Source: Paenibacillus sp. FSL K6-1096
Lineage (GTDB): Bacteria; Bacillota; Bacilli; Paenibacillales; Paenibacillaceae
NCBI RefSeq assembly: GCF_037977055.1
Contig: NZ_CP150274.1
Span: 5,394,001-5,458,000, forward strand
Length of the DNA stretch: 64,000 nt
Reading direction: 5' to 3'
A program made the position numbers and the translations under genes. The notes beneath the pieces were generated by a model. The model was given only the letters and a program-made list of their open reading frames with translations, ran no database searches and had not been told where the DNA came from. Positions 52,570 through 60,928 of this stretch are shown here, in pieces; position 1 is the first letter of the stretch; each line of letters opens with the position of its first letter.

Positions 52570-53172
52570 TTGAAAGTAGGAATCATGGGAGGGACCTTCG
52601 ATCCTCTGCATATCGGACATATGATGGCCGCAGAGACGGCCCGCGAGAGCTATGGATTGCAGGAGGTCTGGTTCATGCCTTCGCATATTCCGCCGCACAA
52701 GCATGAGGCCGGGGCCACAGGCGAAGAACGGCTGTCCATGGTGCGGGAGGCGGTGAAGAACCACCCGTCCTTTGGCATTCTCGACTGGGAAATCGTCAGA
52801 GGCGGGGTATCCTATACTCTGGAGACGATTATAGGCCTGCAGGAGGAGTACCCGCAGCATGAATTCTTTTTCATCGTGGGTGCAGATATGGTACAGTATT
52901 TGCCCAAGTGGCAGGGCATCGAGGAGCTGGTGAAGCGGCTGGTCTTCATCGGGGTCGGCCGTCCGGGAACACCGCTTGATCTCGGGCTGCTGCCTGATTT
53001 CATTGCCGGAAGGGTGCTGCTGGCGGATATGCCGCTGGTGGATATCTCCTCCACAATGCTAAGGGCGCGCGCTGCGGAGGGCAAGTCGATCCGTTATATG
53101 GTGCCGGATGCTGTGTATGATTATGTTCAGAGGAGTGGATTGTATGGAGTACAGCCGCGAAGCGCTGATTGA
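52570..53172 (+). CDS. nadD: Nicotinate-nucleotide adenylyltransferase
   Basis: NadD joins ATP and nicotinate mononucleotide to form deamido-NAD, a required step in NAD synthesis. The 200-residue product has the nucleotidyltransferase motif GGTFDPLHIGH (residues 7-17), the substrate motif MPSHIPPHK and the ISSTMLRARAAEG signature near the end. The start is TTG at 52570 with AGGAGGT seven bases before. The last 29 bases overlap yqeK, so their translation is coupled. Confidence 0.95.
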   Translation: MKVGIMGGTFDPLHIGHMMAAETARESYGLQEVWFMPSHIPPHKHEAGATGEERLSMVREAVKNHPSFGILDWEIVRGGVSYTLETIIGLQEEYPQHEFFFIVGADMVQYLPKWQGIEELVKRLVFIGVGRPGTPLDLGLLPDFIAGRVLLADMPLVDISSTMLRARAAEGKSIRYMVPDAVYDYVQRSGLYGVQPRSAD

Positions 53173-53722
53173 GCAGGTCTCCGGCCAGATGCCGGACAAA
53201 CGCTGGAAGCATACCCTGGGTGTCATGGCATCCTCTGTGGAGCTGGCGCAGCGCTATGGTGCTGACCCGGCCCGTGCCGAGACGGCGGCGATTCTGCATG
53301 ATGTGGCCAAGTACTGGCCCGTGGAACGGATGCGCGAGGTCATTGAGCAGAATGGGCTGTCCGCTGAGCTGCTCCGGTACGACAAGCAGCTGTGGCACGC
53401 CGAGGTTGGCGCTTTTGTCGCTGAGCATGATTATGGTATCCATGATGCTGAGGTACTGGACGCGATCCGCTATCATACCTCTGGGCGGGAGAACATGACC
53501 CTGTTGGACAAAATCGTCTGTCTGGCTGATTATATCGAGCCTGGGCGCGATTTTCCCGGAGTGAACGAAATCCGCAGGCTGGCGGAGTCCAGTCTGGAGG
53601 AAGGGCTGATTGCCGGATTCGATTCCACGATCAGCCTGCTGCTGGAGAAGCGCCGGATTGTGTTCCCTCTTACCGTGCTGGCCCGCAACGATCTAGTAAG
53701 AACATTGGAGGATAAAATATGA
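53144..53722 (+). CDS. yqeK: YqeK family HD-domain hydrolase
   Basis: The 192-residue HD-domain metal enzyme has HTLGV, HDVAKY (residues 47-52) and a later His-Asp pair in CLADYIEPGRDFPG. Family members in Gram-positive bacteria cleave diadenosine tetraphosphate symmetrically. The frame could begin at 53108, but AGAGGAGTG precedes ATG 53144, and the homologous N-terminus starts there. It lies inside the end of nadD and overlaps rsfS by 4 bases. Confidence 0.92.
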   Translation: MEYSREALIEQVSGQMPDKRWKHTLGVMASSVELAQRYGADPARAETAAILHDVAKYWPVERMREVIEQNGLSAELLRYDKQLWHAEVGAFVAEHDYGIHDAEVLDAIRYHTSGRENMTLLDKIVCLADYIEPGRDFPGVNEIRRLAESSLEEGLIAGFDSTISLLLEKRRIVFPLTVLARNDLVRTLEDKI

Positions 53723-54066
53723 GTGTGAATTCAAGCAAGCTGCTGGAGCTGGCCCTGAACGCCGTCCAGGATAAAAAAGCAATGAACGTGGTAGCCCTGG
53801 ATCTGCGCAGCGTGTCGCCGATCTCCGATTACTTTATTATCTGCCATGGTAATTCCGACACCCAGGTGCAGGCGATTGTCACCGAGGTTCGCAAGGTCGT
53901 CCATGAAGCGGGCGGGACCATTAAAGGCATCGAGGGAATGGACGCGGCGCGCTGGGTACTGATGGACCTGGGCGATGTGATTGTCCATGTCTTCCACCGC
54001 GATGAACGCGAATATTACAACATTGAGCGTCTGTGGTCGGATGCGAAGGTTGTGGAGACAGTATGA
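53719..54066 (+). CDS. rsfS: Ribosomal silencing factor RsfS
   Basis: RsfS binds protein L14 of the large ribosomal subunit and keeps the subunits apart when nutrients are scarce. The 115-residue product shows AMNVVALDLRSVSPISDYFIICHG and the ending WVLMDLGDVIVHVF followed by EREYYNIERLWSDA, both diagnostic of the family. Start overlaps yqeK by 4 bases; stop overlaps the cvfB start by 4 bases. Confidence 0.95.
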   Translation: MSVNSSKLLELALNAVQDKKAMNVVALDLRSVSPISDYFIICHGNSDTQVQAIVTEVRKVVHEAGGTIKGIEGMDAARWVLMDLGDVIVHVFHRDEREYYNIERLWSDAKVVETV

Positions 54067-54986
54067 GTCTGATTGCTGGAACTACGGTAACGCTTGAGGT
54101 CATGCGCGAGGTGTCCCCGTACGGATACTTCCTGGGCGCAGGCGATGAGGATATCATGCTTCATTACACCGAGCTGGTGGGCAGCAAGCCGAAGATCGGC
54201 GACAAGGTGGAGGTCTTCATCTTCTTCGATACGGAGGACCGTCCTGCGGCGACAATGAAAAAGCCTTATCTGACCCTCGGCGAGATGGCCCTGCTGGAAG
54301 TGGCCGATATCCATCCGCGTCTGGGCTGCTTCCTGGAGATGGGGCTGGGCCGCCAGTTGCTGCTCCCGCTTGGCGAGCTGCCTGAGCTGGTAGAGCTGCG
54401 GCCGCAGATTGGCGACAAGGTATTCGTTATCATGGAGCATGACAAGCAAGGCCGCCTGCGGGCCAAGCTGGCCGGCGAGCAGGAGCTGGCGCCGCTTGCG
54501 GTGCCTGCCCCCGCCTCCTGGCAGGGACAGACGGTTACAGCGCGGGTGTACAAGCCATTGCAGATGGGGACCTTCGTTCTTGTCGATGCCGGCGTGCTGG
54601 GCTTTGGCATCATCGGCATGGTTCATTCCTCCGAGCGCAGCCGCCTGCTGCGCCTCGGTGAAGTGTTCGAGGCGCGGATTACGCATATCCGCGAGGATGG
54701 CCGCGTGAACCTCAGCATGGGCCAGCGCAAGGAGGTCGGCCGGGATGTCGATTCGGCCGCGCTGCTGGAATTCCTGAACTCCCGCCCGGGCGGCGGGATG
54801 CCGTATTCGGATGCTACGCCGCCTGACATCATCAAGCAGCGCTTCGGCATCAGCAAGTCCGCCTTCAAGCGCGCGCTGGGCAAGCTGATGAAGGAAGGGC
54901 TGATCGTCCAGAAGGAGAACTGGACCTATCTGGCGAACCGGGAAGGGGACAGTCCTGCCCCTGAAGCGGATGCGGACGAACAATAG
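54063..54986 (+). CDS. cvfB: CvfB-like S1-domain RNA-binding protein
   Basis: The 307-residue protein is built of consecutive S1-type RNA-binding barrels: one at the start (TVTLEVMREVSPYGYFLGAG), one in the middle, and one with THIREDGRVNLSMGQRKE. A winged-helix end follows (FGISKSAFKRALGKLMKEGLI). This matches CvfB/YitL, an RNA-binding regulator of virulence or stress genes. A frame extends to 54033, but ATG 54063 follows a GGAG sequence and matches the family start. It sits between rsfS and yqeM, where Bacillus has no gene. Confidence 0.9.
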   Translation: MSLIAGTTVTLEVMREVSPYGYFLGAGDEDIMLHYTELVGSKPKIGDKVEVFIFFDTEDRPAATMKKPYLTLGEMALLEVADIHPRLGCFLEMGLGRQLLLPLGELPELVELRPQIGDKVFVIMEHDKQGRLRAKLAGEQELAPLAVPAPASWQGQTVTARVYKPLQMGTFVLVDAGVLGFGIIGMVHSSERSRLLRLGEVFEARITHIREDGRVNLSMGQRKEVGRDVDSAALLEFLNSRPGGGMPYSDATPPDIIKQRFGISKSAFKRALGKLMKEGLIVQKENWTYLANREGDSPAPEADADEQ

Positions 54987-55007
54987 TATAGAGAAAGCGG
55001 TGTAGCA

Positions 55008-55778
55008 GTGTCTTCCTATGGCAAATTTGCTTATGTATACGATGCACTGATGGCGGACATGCCTTACCCGGCCTGGCTGGACTTCGCGGAGACGGCCTGG
55101 AGCAGGTACGGCAAGCCGCGTACCGTAGCTGAGCTTGGCTGCGGGACGGGCAGCCTGACCCTTCCGCTGGCGGCGGCAGGCTACCATATGACCGGGATTG
55201 ATCTGTCTTCGGATATGCTGTCGGTTGCCCGGCGCAAGCTGGAGGAGCAGCCGCAGGGCCGCAGATTCCTGCGGGAGGGCAGCGTGCAGTGGGTGCAGCA
55301 GAACATGAAGGAATGGGAGCTGCCGGAGCCGGTGGATGCTGTCATCTCCTTCTGTGACTGCCTGAATTATGTGCTGGAGGAGCCGGACATCCGGTCTGTC
55401 TTCTCCTCTACGTATGCCGGATTGAAGGAGGGCGGAACCTTCCTGTTCGATGTCCATCATCCGAACACCCTGATCCGCTACGAGGAAGAGCAGCCCTTCG
55501 TGCTGGATGAGCCGGACATCTCCTATATCTGGACCTGTGAGCTGGATGTGCCCCGCCGGGAGATTGAGCATCACCTGTCCATCTTCGCCCGCGAGGAGGG
55601 CCGCCAGGACGTCTACCGCCGGTTTGAAGAGATCCACACCCAGCGGGCGTATGACCCCGAATGGATGAAGCAGGAGCTGCTTGCAGCGGGATTCCGCGAG
55701 GTCTCGGTCTATGCGGATTTCGAATGGGTCGAGGCGGACGACTCGGCGCAGCGGCTGTTCTATGTGGCGGTGAAGTGA
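55008..55778 (+). CDS. yqeM: YqeM-like SAM-dependent methyltransferase
   Basis: The 256-residue class I methyltransferase has motif I VAELGCGTGSLTLPL (about residues 41-55). GIDLSSDML follows, then a binding loop in AVISFCDCLNYVLEE. In Bacillus the gene at this place is yqeM; its substrate is not known. The start is GTG at 55008 with a modest AAAGCGGTG ribosome site. The gap after cvfB is 21 bases, so it is the last gene of the block. A terminator follows. Confidence 0.88.
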   Translation: MSSYGKFAYVYDALMADMPYPAWLDFAETAWSRYGKPRTVAELGCGTGSLTLPLAAAGYHMTGIDLSSDMLSVARRKLEEQPQGRRFLREGSVQWVQQNMKEWELPEPVDAVISFCDCLNYVLEEPDIRSVFSSTYAGLKEGGTFLFDVHHPNTLIRYEEEQPFVLDEPDISYIWTCELDVPRREIEHHLSIFAREEGRQDVYRRFEEIHTQRAYDPEWMKQELLAAGFREVSVYADFEWVEADDSAQRLFYVAVK

Positions 55779-55868
55779 GCTATTAAAGTGCGGTCCCGAA
55801 GCATAGTCGTCACTCCGGTGAGCATTTGGACTTCCGGCCGCTGTCCGTCTGCAGATTTCTTGATAATG

Positions 55869-55898
55869 AAGGTCCCTGCCATCGGGTGGGGACTTTTT
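55869..55898 (+). terminator. Terminator of the yqe block
   Basis: AAGGTCCC (55869-55876) pairs with GGGGACTT, followed by a T-run ending at 55898. Confidence 0.75.
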
Positions 55899-55928
55899 GC
55901 GTTGTTATTTAGTAGGGTCCATTGCCGA

Positions 55929-55950
55929 TGTATGTGGAAAACAACATACA
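55929..55950. repeat. Solitary copy of repeat core family 1
   Basis: A 22-bp element begins TGTATGTGGAAAAC and ends ACATACA, with the same length and layout as the array cores. Its stem TGTATGT/ACATACA is perfect. It lies 31 bp after a terminator, like the arrays. Confidence 0.6.
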
Positions 55951-56017
55951 ATGTGCAGCTGCGGGGGGAGCGCGTTCACTAGGGTGCCGGTGTGCGGGTC
56001 CATGACACAGCAAACCA

Positions 56018-56040
56018 GGCCGTATCTCTCAGATACGGCC
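56018..56040 (-). terminator. Hairpin after the two-helix peptide gene
   Basis: GGCCGTATCT and AGATACGGCC form a perfect 10-bp stem with a 3-nt loop, 21 bases after the stop codon of the minus-strand gene. A T-run is lacking. Confidence 0.5.
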
Positions 56041-56060
56041 CGGTCATCTTCCAATGCTGC

Positions 56061-56219
56061 TTACCGGTGCTCGAACAAATCGATGGTGCCGAGTACAATA
56101 TGCGCCAGACCAAATCCAAGAATGCCGGTTGCAGCCACCTTATATCTGCTTCCCAGAAAAGCTGCACTCGAAGCGGTTACTACGGTCCCCAGTATGGCGG
56201 GTATCATCCCTTCACGCAT
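56061..56219 (-). CDS. 52-residue two-helix membrane peptide
   Basis: The frame could start at 56276, but GAGGGAGTG precedes the ATG at 56219. That start gives a compact 52-residue protein with two hydrophobic helices (IPAILGTVVTASSAAFLG and AATGILGFGLAHIVLGTIDLF) joined by a basic turn (SRYK). The amphipathic glycine pattern suggests packed membrane helices. The hairpin at 56018-56040 follows the gene. I do not recognise a family; clean start, composition and terminator support a real gene. Confidence 0.6.
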   Translation of the reverse strand: MREGMIPAILGTVVTASSAAFLGSRYKVAATGILGFGLAHIVLGTIDLFEHR

Positions 56220-56295
56220 ACGAAACACTCCCTCACGGTAGATTGAAAGACATTCGTTAGTGTGTTTAAATGACACGCGAATTATACCCGCCTGG

Positions 56296-57255
56296 TCAGT
56301 CTGCGGCTCCCGCCGTAGTCACATGGCCGGTGGGGTCCTCCACCTCATGCACGTTATAGAGCACCCGCGCCAGCAGATCCTGGCTGTAGTTGCCGAAATG
56401 CTTGCCGTAGATCGTCAGGCCGCGCTTGTTGACCGGCTTGTCGGTGACGGCGATGCGGAAGGTCAGCTCGCTCCGGTAATCCAGCTTAATGTCATTCAGC
56501 GTAATATCCGAGATGCGGCATCCGTCGATGAAGCTGCCCTCATGGTTGATGCGGATCAGCTTCAGCATCCCGTACTGATTGAGATGGGGCGGCCACCAGT
56601 CCGGATTGAAGGTGCCGCGGGTATCGCCGAAGTCGCCGGGGCTGGTCCAGGAGCCGATCTCGATCCCGTTCACATAGAAATACAGATCAGAGGGGTAATT
56701 GTCGTTGTACCCGGGAGCCTCCGAGCCGATCTCCATGGAGAACTGGATCTCGCGGAAGCTCTGATTCGCTTTGAGGTAATTGGGAATGCGGTATTCCAGG
56801 AAGCCTTCGGCCATCCAGATAATCTCGGAATCAATCCGCTGCGGGTCGGCGAAGTAACGCGGCTCGTCGAAATCACCGATAATGCTGTCCTTGGTAGCCA
56901 ATCCGCAAGTCGGCACTGCCTGATAGTTGCTGTAATGGCCCACCTGAATCTCGACCTCATACAGATTATCGACATCCTTACTGCGCAGATCGACCATCAG
57001 CTTATCCTTGTTCAGGTAACAGACCTTCTGAATCCCGTGCTTGCCCACTGCAGTATTAATCTCAATCAGGCCGCTCTCCTCCAGCTTCTTGATATGCATG
57101 GTGATAGCCCCGTTGCTGAGGTTCAGCCGTTTGGCAATCTCGTTGAGGTTCAGCGCCTGATTGGTTGCCAGCAGCTCCAGAATCTGGATGCGGATTTCCG
57201 AGCTGAGTGCCTTGAAGATGTCGATTCCGCTCATCAGATCTTTGATATAAATCAT
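56296..57255 (-). CDS. ArsR-type regulator with unassigned C-terminal sensor domain
   Basis: The 319-residue protein begins with an ArsR-like winged helix (IDIFKALSSEIRIQILELLA and LNLNEIAKRLNLSNGAITMH, residues 11-52). ArsR proteins are usually about 100 residues; here some 220 residues are added. That part is rich in Trp, Tyr, Asp and beta-like strands (VNGIEIGSWTSPGDFGDTRG, NPDWWPPHLNQYG), which recalls carbohydrate-binding sandwiches. No metal-binding Cys pair of classic ArsR is evident. It is divergent to a sugar ABC/GH43 operon, so it probably senses a sugar and controls that operon. GAAGGT upstream supports ATG 57255. Confidence 0.75.
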   Translation of the reverse strand: MIYIKDLMSGIDIFKALSSEIRIQILELLATNQALNLNEIAKRLNLSNGAITMHIKKLEESGLIEINTAVGKHGIQKVCYLNKDKLMVDLRSKDVDNLYEVEIQVGHYSNYQAVPTCGLATKDSIIGDFDEPRYFADPQRIDSEIIWMAEGFLEYRIPNYLKANQSFREIQFSMEIGSEAPGYNDNYPSDLYFYVNGIEIGSWTSPGDFGDTRGTFNPDWWPPHLNQYGMLKLIRINHEGSFIDGCRISDITLNDIKLDYRSELTFRIAVTDKPVNKRGLTIYGKHFGNYSQDLLARVLYNVHEVEDPTGHVTTAGAAD

Positions 57256-57642
57256 AGTTAGAGTACCTTCTTCCAGTAGGTTACTTAATCGGAAACTGTT
57301 TTATAAAATTATAAACTAATCGCCAGGAAAAGGGAAGTAATCTTCACTTAATTGTATAATTCAGTTAAACCAGAACATTTTTTATGAAAAACCGAATATT
57401 TATTTTAATAAATAATAAATTATAAGGTCAATATTAAGTGAAAATAAGCACTTTATATCATGAAAAAAGTCAATAATCTTCTTTTATTTTTGATTTAATT
57501 AAAAAGATTCAAACTTTTGTATTTACAACGGCCTTTTATATATGCTATTTTATACCTGTAAGCGAATACATTCAATTGTTTCTCAATCATTTGAGAAGAA
57601 TGTGAAGCATTCTGATGTTAAGCAAATCCTAGGAGGGGTTAC
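57256..57642. promoter_or_regulatory. AT-rich divergent control region of the sugar operon
   Basis: Possible half-sites CACTTAA (57345-57351), TTAAGTG (57434-57440) and CACTTTA (57449-57455) occur; the last two form a dyad. TTTACA (57522-57527) with TATTTT (57546-57551) is a weak promoter candidate for the plus strand. TTATGAAAAACCGAATA at 57382-57398 resembles the repeat-core sequence of the 51-bp arrays. Confidence 0.45.
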
Positions 57643-59043
57643 ATGTTTAAGAAAAAGGGCTGGTTCACACTGCTGTCGTTAGTTCTGATGGTCTCGGTTA
57701 TACTTGCAGGCTGCGGCGGCGGGAACGACAAGGCATCGTCCGGCAGCAATAGCGGGGGCGAGACGGCGGCAAATACAGATAAAAAGGATTCCGGGGAAAC
57801 CAAGAACTTGACCTTCATGTTCCGCGGGGGAACCGATGAACAGAAGGCTTATGAAGGTGTTGTGAAGCAGTTTGAGGCTGATCATCCGAATGTTAAGGTG
57901 AAGATTGTCGTGACGGCGGCTGACCAGTATGCAACCAAGCTGAAGGCGTCCATTACAGGCAACAGCGTGCCGGATGTGTTCTATTTTGAATCAGGGGACC
58001 TGAAGGCTTATGTGAACAGCGGGATTCTGCTCGATCTGACCGGCTACATAGAGAATAACCCGAACATTGACCTGAACAATATCTGGCAATACGGCGTCGA
58101 CCTGTACCGTTATGACGGAACGATGGCCGGGCAAGGCAATCTGTACGGAATGCCGAAGGACGTAGGCCCGTTCGCGCTCGGCTATAACAAGACGATGTTT
58201 GAAGCGGCAGGGGTGCCGCTGCCTGACAATGATAAACCGTATACGTGGGATGAATTCATCAAGGTCGCCCAGCAGCTCACCATCGATAAGGACGGAGACG
58301 GCAAAAAGGACCAGTTCGGCGCAGGCTTCAACGTACAGTGGGCACTGCCGGCCTTCGTCTGGAGCAACGGTGCGGACTGGCTGGATGCCACCAAGACCAA
58401 GGTGACGATTGATGAGCCGAACTTCATCGAAGCCCTGCAATTCTTCGCTGACATGCAGCTGAAATACGGCATTACTCCTTCCACAGAGCAGGCCCAGACA
58501 CTCGATACCTACCAGCGCTGGATGAAGGGCGAGATGGCCTTTTTCCCGGTAGGTCCATGGGATATGAGCACGTATGAGAAGCTGCCGTTCGAGTATGACC
58601 TGATCCCTTACCCGGCAGGCTCCACCGGCAAGAGCGCAACCTGGACCGGCTCGCTCGGCATCGGCGCTTCGGCGAAGACCAAGCACCCGGATGAGGCTGT
58701 TGAGCTGATTAACTACCTGACCGCATCGAAGGAAGGCATGGAAGCGCTGGTGCAGGCCAAGGTGCAGATTCCGAACCTGATTGACATGGCGACAGAATGG
58801 GCGGCTGATACCACCACCAAGCCGGCGAACAAGGAAGAGTTCCTGCAGGTCGTGAACGAATACGGACGGGTGCTGCCAGGCCATTACACCTACAATGCCG
58901 AATGGTATAGCCTGTTCTACACCGATATCCAGCCTGTCCTGGACGGCAAGATTACCGCTGCGGAGTATGTGAAGGAGGAACAGCCGAAGATGCAGAAGCT
59001 GTTGGATAAGGCAGTGGAGCAGGAGGCCAAGTCCAAGAAGTAA
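57643..59043 (+). CDS. Sugar ABC transporter substrate-binding lipoprotein
   Basis: The 466-residue family 1 extracellular solute-binding protein has a lipobox VILAGC that places the lipid anchor on Cys24. A Gly/Ser/Thr linker follows, then a two-lobe binding domain from about residue 48. It delivers a sugar or oligosaccharide to the two permeases encoded behind it. CTAGGAGGGG before the ATG is a strong ribosome site. A terminator after the gene would allow excess lipoprotein over permeases. The GH43 gene at the operon end suggests arabino- or xylo-oligosaccharides. Confidence 0.9.
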   Translation: MFKKKGWFTLLSLVLMVSVILAGCGGGNDKASSGSNSGGETAANTDKKDSGETKNLTFMFRGGTDEQKAYEGVVKQFEADHPNVKVKIVVTAADQYATKLKASITGNSVPDVFYFESGDLKAYVNSGILLDLTGYIENNPNIDLNNIWQYGVDLYRYDGTMAGQGNLYGMPKDVGPFALGYNKTMFEAAGVPLPDNDKPYTWDEFIKVAQQLTIDKDGDGKKDQFGAGFNVQWALPAFVWSNGADWLDATKTKVTIDEPNFIEALQFFADMQLKYGITPSTEQAQTLDTYQRWMKGEMAFFPVGPWDMSTYEKLPFEYDLIPYPAGSTGKSATWTGSLGIGASAKTKHPDEAVELINYLTASKEGMEALVQAKVQIPNLIDMATEWAADTTTKPANKEEFLQVVNEYGRVLPGHYTYNAEWYSLFYTDIQPVLDGKITAAEYVKEEQPKMQKLLDKAVEQEAKSKK

Positions 59044-59073
59044 GCTTGTATCCACCGTACCTATGCAGATTAC

Positions 59074-59122
59074 AAGTGATGCTCCGTATCCTGTAACAAC
59101 GGGCGGGCATCACTTTGTTTTG
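59074..59122 (+). terminator. Intra-operon terminator after the binding-protein gene
   Basis: AAGTGATGC (59074-59082) pairs with GCATCACTT (59107-59115), followed by TGTTTTG. It probably reduces expression of the permeases relative to the lipoprotein. Confidence 0.7.
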
Positions 59123-59147
59123 ACAATGCGAATTTGAGGTGAGCGCT

Positions 59148-60038
59148 ATGAACGCCAAGTCCAATCTGTACCGCAAGGAGAAAATCTACGGATTCCTGTT
59201 CATCCTTCCTCCGCTGCTGGGGCTGCTGATCTTCACACTGTATCCGATGATTTACTCGATCTATGGCTCATTTACGGATTGGGACGGACTCGGCCAGATG
59301 AACTGGATCGGCCTGAGCAACTTCACAGACCTGCTGTCGGATGAGCTGTTCCACAAGGCCTTATTCAATACGCTGTTCATGATGCTCGGAATTCCGGTCG
59401 GCATTACGCTGGCGCTGCTGCTGGCGCTGGGACTCAACCGGGGCGTGCCGGGCACGACCGCCTTCCGGGTCATCTATTATGTCCCGGTCATTTCATCCCT
59501 GGCCGCTGTATCGATTATGTGGAACTGGGCCTACAACGGGGACTACGGTCTCGTGAACCAGTTCCTCGATCTGCTGGGCATCAGCGGACCGAACTGGATG
59601 GCGAATAAATATACCGTCAAGCCGGCGCTGATTATTATGGCGGTCTGGAAGGGCCTCGGCTATACCATGCTGCTCTATCTGGCGGCGCTGCAGAGTGTGT
59701 CCCGGTCCTATTATGAAGCGGCCGAGCTGGACGGGGCGAACGGCTTCCAGTCCTTCTGGAATATTACCTGGCCGATGGTGCGCCCGGTAACCTTCTTCAT
59801 TATCGTGACCAATATTATTGGAGGATCACAGATTTTTACCGAGATGAACATTATGACTCCGACCGGCGGTCCGGAATACGCTTCAGCCTCCGTCGTGTTC
59901 TACATCTGGCAGAAGGCCTTCGGCAATTTCCAGATGGGTTATGCTTCAGCCATGGCCGTCTTCCTCGGCGTGTTCATATTTGTCGTGACTCTAATCCAAT
60001 TCCGGATGAACGAGAAGCAATCGTTCGATGTTGATTGA
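59148..60038 (+). CDS. Sugar ABC transporter permease, MalF/UgpA type
   Basis: The 296-residue membrane protein has six expected helices. The coupling motif EAAELDGANGFQSFWNI lies near residues 189-205. It is the first channel subunit. The frame opens at 59139, but GAGGTG six bases before ATG 59148 fixes the start. The partner permease follows after 24 bases. No ATPase gene is present in the operon; as in the other ABC operon of this window, a shared ATPase is implied. Confidence 0.9.
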   Translation: MNAKSNLYRKEKIYGFLFILPPLLGLLIFTLYPMIYSIYGSFTDWDGLGQMNWIGLSNFTDLLSDELFHKALFNTLFMMLGIPVGITLALLLALGLNRGVPGTTAFRVIYYVPVISSLAAVSIMWNWAYNGDYGLVNQFLDLLGISGPNWMANKYTVKPALIIMAVWKGLGYTMLLYLAALQSVSRSYYEAAELDGANGFQSFWNITWPMVRPVTFFIIVTNIIGGSQIFTEMNIMTPTGGPEYASASVVFYIWQKAFGNFQMGYASAMAVFLGVFIFVVTLIQFRMNEKQSFDVD

Positions 60039-60062
60039 GCTGAAGGGGAGGAGACGAACAAG

Positions 60063-60899
60063 ATGACGAGCAGAAGAAGAATGACCAATAGTATTATTTT
60101 TGTTTTATTATTCATTGGCGCAGTGTTCATGATCGGCCCGCTGCTCTGGATGCTGTCCACCTCGTTCAAGGATAAGCAGGATGTTTTCGCCTTGCCTCCG
60201 GTGTGGATTCCAAGCCCGTTCCATTTCGATAAGTACAAAGAGATCTGGGAGGCGGGGCCGCTGCTGAGCGGGATCAGGAACAGCCTGATCATCGCGGTGA
60301 CAGTGACGGTGGTGGGGACGTTTACCTCCAGTCTGGCGGCGTTTTCTTTTGCTAAATTGCGTTTTCCCGGCAAAAATAAAATCTTCCTGCTGCTGCTGTC
60401 CTCGCTGATGATTCCGTATCCGGCGGTGATGATTCCGCAATTCTTCATGTTCTCGAAGCTGGGCTGGATTGACTCACTGCTGCCGCTGATTGTTCCGGGG
60501 CTGTTCGGGAATATCGTGATGATCTTTTTCCTGCGGCAATATCTGAGCAGTGTACCTAATGCTATCATAGAAGCGGCCAAAATCGACGGAAGCTCATACT
60601 TCCGCCTGTACAGCTCCATCACCTTCCCGCTGATCAAGCCGGCGGTTGCCGCGCAGTTGATTCTGTGGTTCATGGGCATCTGGAATGATTATCTGGCGCC
60701 GATCATCTATCTGAACTCGCCGGAGAAGCAGACGCTGCAGCTAGTTATCGCGAACTTCAATGCGACCTATGCGATTCAGACGGATTATCCGCTGATTATG
60801 GCGGCTTCGATTATTGCCCTGCTGCCGATGCTGATCATCTTCCTGGTGTTCCAGAAGCAAATTATCGAATCTGTAGCCATCTCCGGCGTTAAGGGGTAA
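60063..60899 (+). CDS. Sugar ABC transporter permease, MalG/UgpE type
   Basis: The 278-residue second channel subunit has the coupling motif EAAKIDGSSYFRLYSSI near residues 168-184. The N-terminal region begins with a basic stub and one helix (SIIFVLLFIGAVFMIGPLLW). Its C-terminus ISGVKG is typical of the group. GAGGAGACG precedes the ATG. It acts with the permease and lipoprotein encoded before it. Confidence 0.9.
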   Translation: MTSRRRMTNSIIFVLLFIGAVFMIGPLLWMLSTSFKDKQDVFALPPVWIPSPFHFDKYKEIWEAGPLLSGIRNSLIIAVTVTVVGTFTSSLAAFSFAKLRFPGKNKIFLLLLSSLMIPYPAVMIPQFFMFSKLGWIDSLLPLIVPGLFGNIVMIFFLRQYLSSVPNAIIEAAKIDGSSYFRLYSSITFPLIKPAVAAQLILWFMGIWNDYLAPIIYLNSPEKQTLQLVIANFNATYAIQTDYPLIMAASIIALLPMLIIFLVFQKQIIESVAISGVKG

Positions 60900-60928
60900 T
60901 GGGTACATAAACAGAAGGAGAAACCATA

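Noticed and set aside
54015-55637. 540-codon minus-strand frame opposite cvfB and yqeM
   Set aside because: It is a shadow of two well-supported plus-strand genes in a conserved block; the protein has no recognisable motif.
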